A stretch of DNA of 5,845 bases, from positions 1 to 5,845 of the forward strand of contig JAOUEZ010000087.1 of assembly GCA_029858465.1 (NCBI GenBank), read 5' to 3'. Position 1 is the stretch's first letter; every line of letters starts with the position of its first letter. The position numbers were made by a program, and so were the translations under genes. Shown here one piece after another: positions 4,535 to 5,845 of this stretch. This DNA comes from Thermoplasmata archaeon (GTDB taxonomy: Archaea > Thermoplasmatota > Thermoplasmata > UBA10834 > DTMW01). The notes under the pieces are model-generated. The model was not told the origin of the DNA and did no database searches. It saw only the letters and a list, made by a program, of their open reading frames with translations.

Positions 4535-5041
4535 ATGAGTAGAATCAAGGTCATCACCGACCCATCCGATCTTGTTCCAATGTTTCGGGCGGTTGATACG
4601 ACCGTAAAAAGAGAAGTTCTGAAGCTGATAACTCTCGAATGGCACACTTCGAAGGAGATCGAGCAGCTTTTCGGACAGGAAGGAAGGGAGGCGCTCACGT
4701 TCTTCGAGAAGATGAAGCTGGTTGAGACGAGATGGCAATCATCCTCGGACCAGCAGCCGGAGAAGGCCTATCACACATACTACACGTCGTTCCATATCAA
4801 CGCCTCATGGCCTGTGTACGAGATATCCGATGTCCTGGCTGCGGCGGTAATGGATGATAAGGAGTTCAAGAGAATCGAGAAGAAAATCCTTGATCTCGTG
4901 GGAGACCAGGGCAAGTTCGCCGGGGACATCGCGGAGGCTCTGGGTGTGACCTTCACGATGCTGAAGAGCCTTGTGAAAAGGAGCGCGAAGCTGGAGTACC
5001 GCGGACACAGGATCGAGCGCAGAAAAGATGCCGAACCCTGA
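4535..5041 (+). CDS. ArsR-like protein with two helix-turn-helix regions
   Basis: This 168-residue predicted transcription regulator resembles a euryarchaeal family whose members begin MSR(I/V)(K/R)V.TDPSDLVP, as this one does. Residues 20-67 form an ArsR-type winged helix (TTVKREVLKLI, TSKEIEQLFG, EALTFFEKMKLVETRW). The segment 76-90 (EKAYHTYYTSFHINA) is a conserved-looking wing. Residues 126-162 hold a second HTH-like unit (KFAGDIAEALGVTFTMLKSL) with a basic tail. There is no cysteine-based metal site, so metal sensing is not indicated. The ATG at 4535 is preferred over the one at 4529 because GAGG lies six bases before it and the protein then starts at the family's usual residue. It is followed after 25 bases by trm56, which suggests co-transcription. 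The target genes are unknown, and a role other than gene regulation is possible. Confidence 0.85.
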   Translation: MSRIKVITDPSDLVPMFRAVDTTVKREVLKLITLEWHTSKEIEQLFGQEGREALTFFEKMKLVETRWQSSSDQQPEKAYHTYYTSFHINASWPVYEISDVLAAAVMDDKEFKRIEKKILDLVGDQGKFAGDIAEALGVTFTMLKSLVKRSAKLEYRGHRIERRKDAEP

Positions 5042-5066
5042 TATGCTCCGATGAGAGGTAATCATT

Positions 5067-5591
5067 GTGTTGAAGGTGCTGAGGATAGGCCATCGCCCTT
5101 CACGGGACAAGCGCATCACAACGCATGTTGCGCTGGTCGCGAGAGCGCTCGGCGCGGACGGCATAATCATCTCGACCAGGGATCAAGAGATCGAAAAGAC
5201 TGTCAGATCGGTCGCCTCGAGGTTCGGCGGGAAATTCGAAATCGATACGGGAGTGTCTTGGAAGCAGGCGCTCAAGGAATGGAAGGGTATCAAGGTGCAT
5301 CTCACAATGTACGGCGTTCCCATCGATGAGGCTATTGAGGACATAAGGGGGAAGGATGTGATGGTCATAGTTGGAGCGGAGAAAGTCCCCGCGGATCTTT
5401 ACCATCTGGCGGATCACAACATATCCGTGGGTAGCCAGCCACATTCTGAAGTCGCGGCCCTGGCGATTTTCTTAGACCGATATTATGAAGGAAAGGAATT
5501 TGATAGATGCTTCGATAATGCTCGACTGAGAATAATTCCCAACCCAAGGGGGAAATCTATTGTCGACTCAGGCAAAAACGAAACGCGATAA
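5067..5591 (+). CDS. trm56: tRNA (cytidine(56)-2'-O)-methyltransferase
   Basis: This enzyme transfers a methyl group from S-adenosylmethionine to the 2'-O of C56 in the T loop of archaeal tRNAs, a change that steadies the D-loop/T-loop contact. At 174 residues it has the usual family length. The SPOUT-superfamily landmarks are visible: LRIGHRPSRDKRITTHVALV (5-24), the central VIVGAEKVP (100-108), and the knot-forming end HNISVGSQPHSEVAALAIFL (117-136), followed by RIIPNPRGK (155-163). The GTG at 5067 is chosen because GAGGT (5055-5059) precedes it by seven bases and the protein then starts just before the conserved LRIGHR. A TTG directly after it is a less likely start. The gene is 25 bases after the ArsR-like gene, and its last 32 bases overlap the HD-domain gene. 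The enzyme is known only from archaea, so it also indicates the domain of the host. Confidence 0.96.
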   Translation: MLKVLRIGHRPSRDKRITTHVALVARALGADGIIISTRDQEIEKTVRSVASRFGGKFEIDTGVSWKQALKEWKGIKVHLTMYGVPIDEAIEDIRGKDVMVIVGAEKVPADLYHLADHNISVGSQPHSEVAALAIFLDRYYEGKEFDRCFDNARLRIIPNPRGKSIVDSGKNETR

Positions 5592-5845
5592 GAAAGAAGT
5601 AAAAAAGGAATCGAAGAAGATTCCGTCCAAGGAAGAAGCCCTAAAGATACTGAGATCTCAGGGAGCGGATGATCATGTCATCGTGCATTGTAAATCCGTC
5701 AGCGCGCTCGCTTTCAATATCGCCAAGCGCATAAAGAGGCCGGTCGATCTGGACCTTGTTCAAGTCGGAGGCTTGCTTCACGACATCGGCAGGAGCAGCA
5801 CTCACGACATCGAGCATGCCGTCGAAGGGGGAAAAATCGCGAAGC
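5560..5845 (+). CDS. HD-domain protein, cut by the right edge
   Basis: The frame is open from 5536, after a TAA, to the window edge. The only usable start is TTG at 5560, with a G-run (5548-5552) seven bases before it; 95 codons are visible. After a Lys-rich N-terminus (1-24) come SKEEALKILRSQGADDHVIV, then His43 (HCKSVSALAFNIA) and the metal-binding pair His74-Asp75 in LLHDIGRSSTHDIEHAVEGG, with His82 and His86 as further likely ligands. This is the pattern of the archaeal HD family often named TIGR00295, predicted metal-dependent phosphohydrolases whose substrate I do not know to be established. The start lies 32 bases inside trm56 in another frame, which indicates translational coupling. 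The basic N-terminal extension is longer than the family core needs. Confidence 0.87.
   Translation, partial: MSTQAKTKRDKKEVKKESKKIPSKEEALKILRSQGADDHVIVHCKSVSALAFNIAKRIKRPVDLDLVQVGGLLHDIGRSSTHDIEHAVEGGKIAK

Noticed and set aside
1..5845. CRISPR arrays, insertion sequences, attachment sites at the tRNA genes
   Set aside because: I saw no repeated spacer-like units, no transposase or integrase sequence, and no duplicated tRNA 3' end that would mark an integrated element.

Overview
The window looks like a piece of a euryarchaeal chromosome. It carries a tRNA (cytidine-56) 2'-O-methyltransferase, an enzyme known only from archaea. TATA/BRE-like promoters lie about 25-30 bases before several genes or expected transcript starts, some starts look leaderless, GTG and TTG starts are common, and Shine-Dalgarno (SD) sites of the GGAGG/GGTGG type appear where leaders exist. 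AGG/AGA arginine codons are frequent. A Thermoplasmata/Methanomassiliicoccales-like or other methanogen-related lineage would fit, but the sequence alone does not settle it.

Layout. Positions 1-88 hold the 5' end of a minus-strand gene that runs off the left edge, with its own SD site and TATA box. Positions 89-402 hold no convincing gene; a doubtful small plus-strand frame starts at 261. A minus-strand ribbon-helix-helix DNA-binding protein lies at 403-663. A 355-base spacer (664-1018) holds promoters but no gene I can support. A small hypothetical protein (1019-1387, +) converges on two minus-strand tRNA genes. One has a CAU anticodon and is probably tRNA-Ile2 rather than Met; the other is tRNA-Asn(GUU). 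Each tRNA gene has the same TTATCTAC promoter element at nearly the same distance.

Next comes a winged-helix regulator (1675-1989, -), transcribed divergently from a two-gene ABC exporter: an ATPase (2196-2912) and a fused, two-halved 12-helix permease (2916-4379). The shared 206-base intergenic region has TATA boxes in both directions and a tandem ACTNAGT element touching the exporter's TATA box. The regulator may therefore control the exporter, but this is inference.

After an AT-rich spacer with an AT-only hairpin comes a compact rightward cluster: an ArsR-like double-HTH protein (4535-5041), the tRNA methyltransferase Trm56 (5067-5591), and an HD-domain protein (5560 to the right edge) that starts with TTG inside the end of trm56. 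This is a tRNA-modification/regulator/hydrolase neighbourhood.

I looked for an undescribed system and found no strong case for one: no CRISPR array, mobile element, defence cassette or reverse-transcriptase-type element. The most informative leads are the regulator/exporter pair with its candidate operator, the twin tRNA promoters, and the overlapping trm56-HD gene pair.
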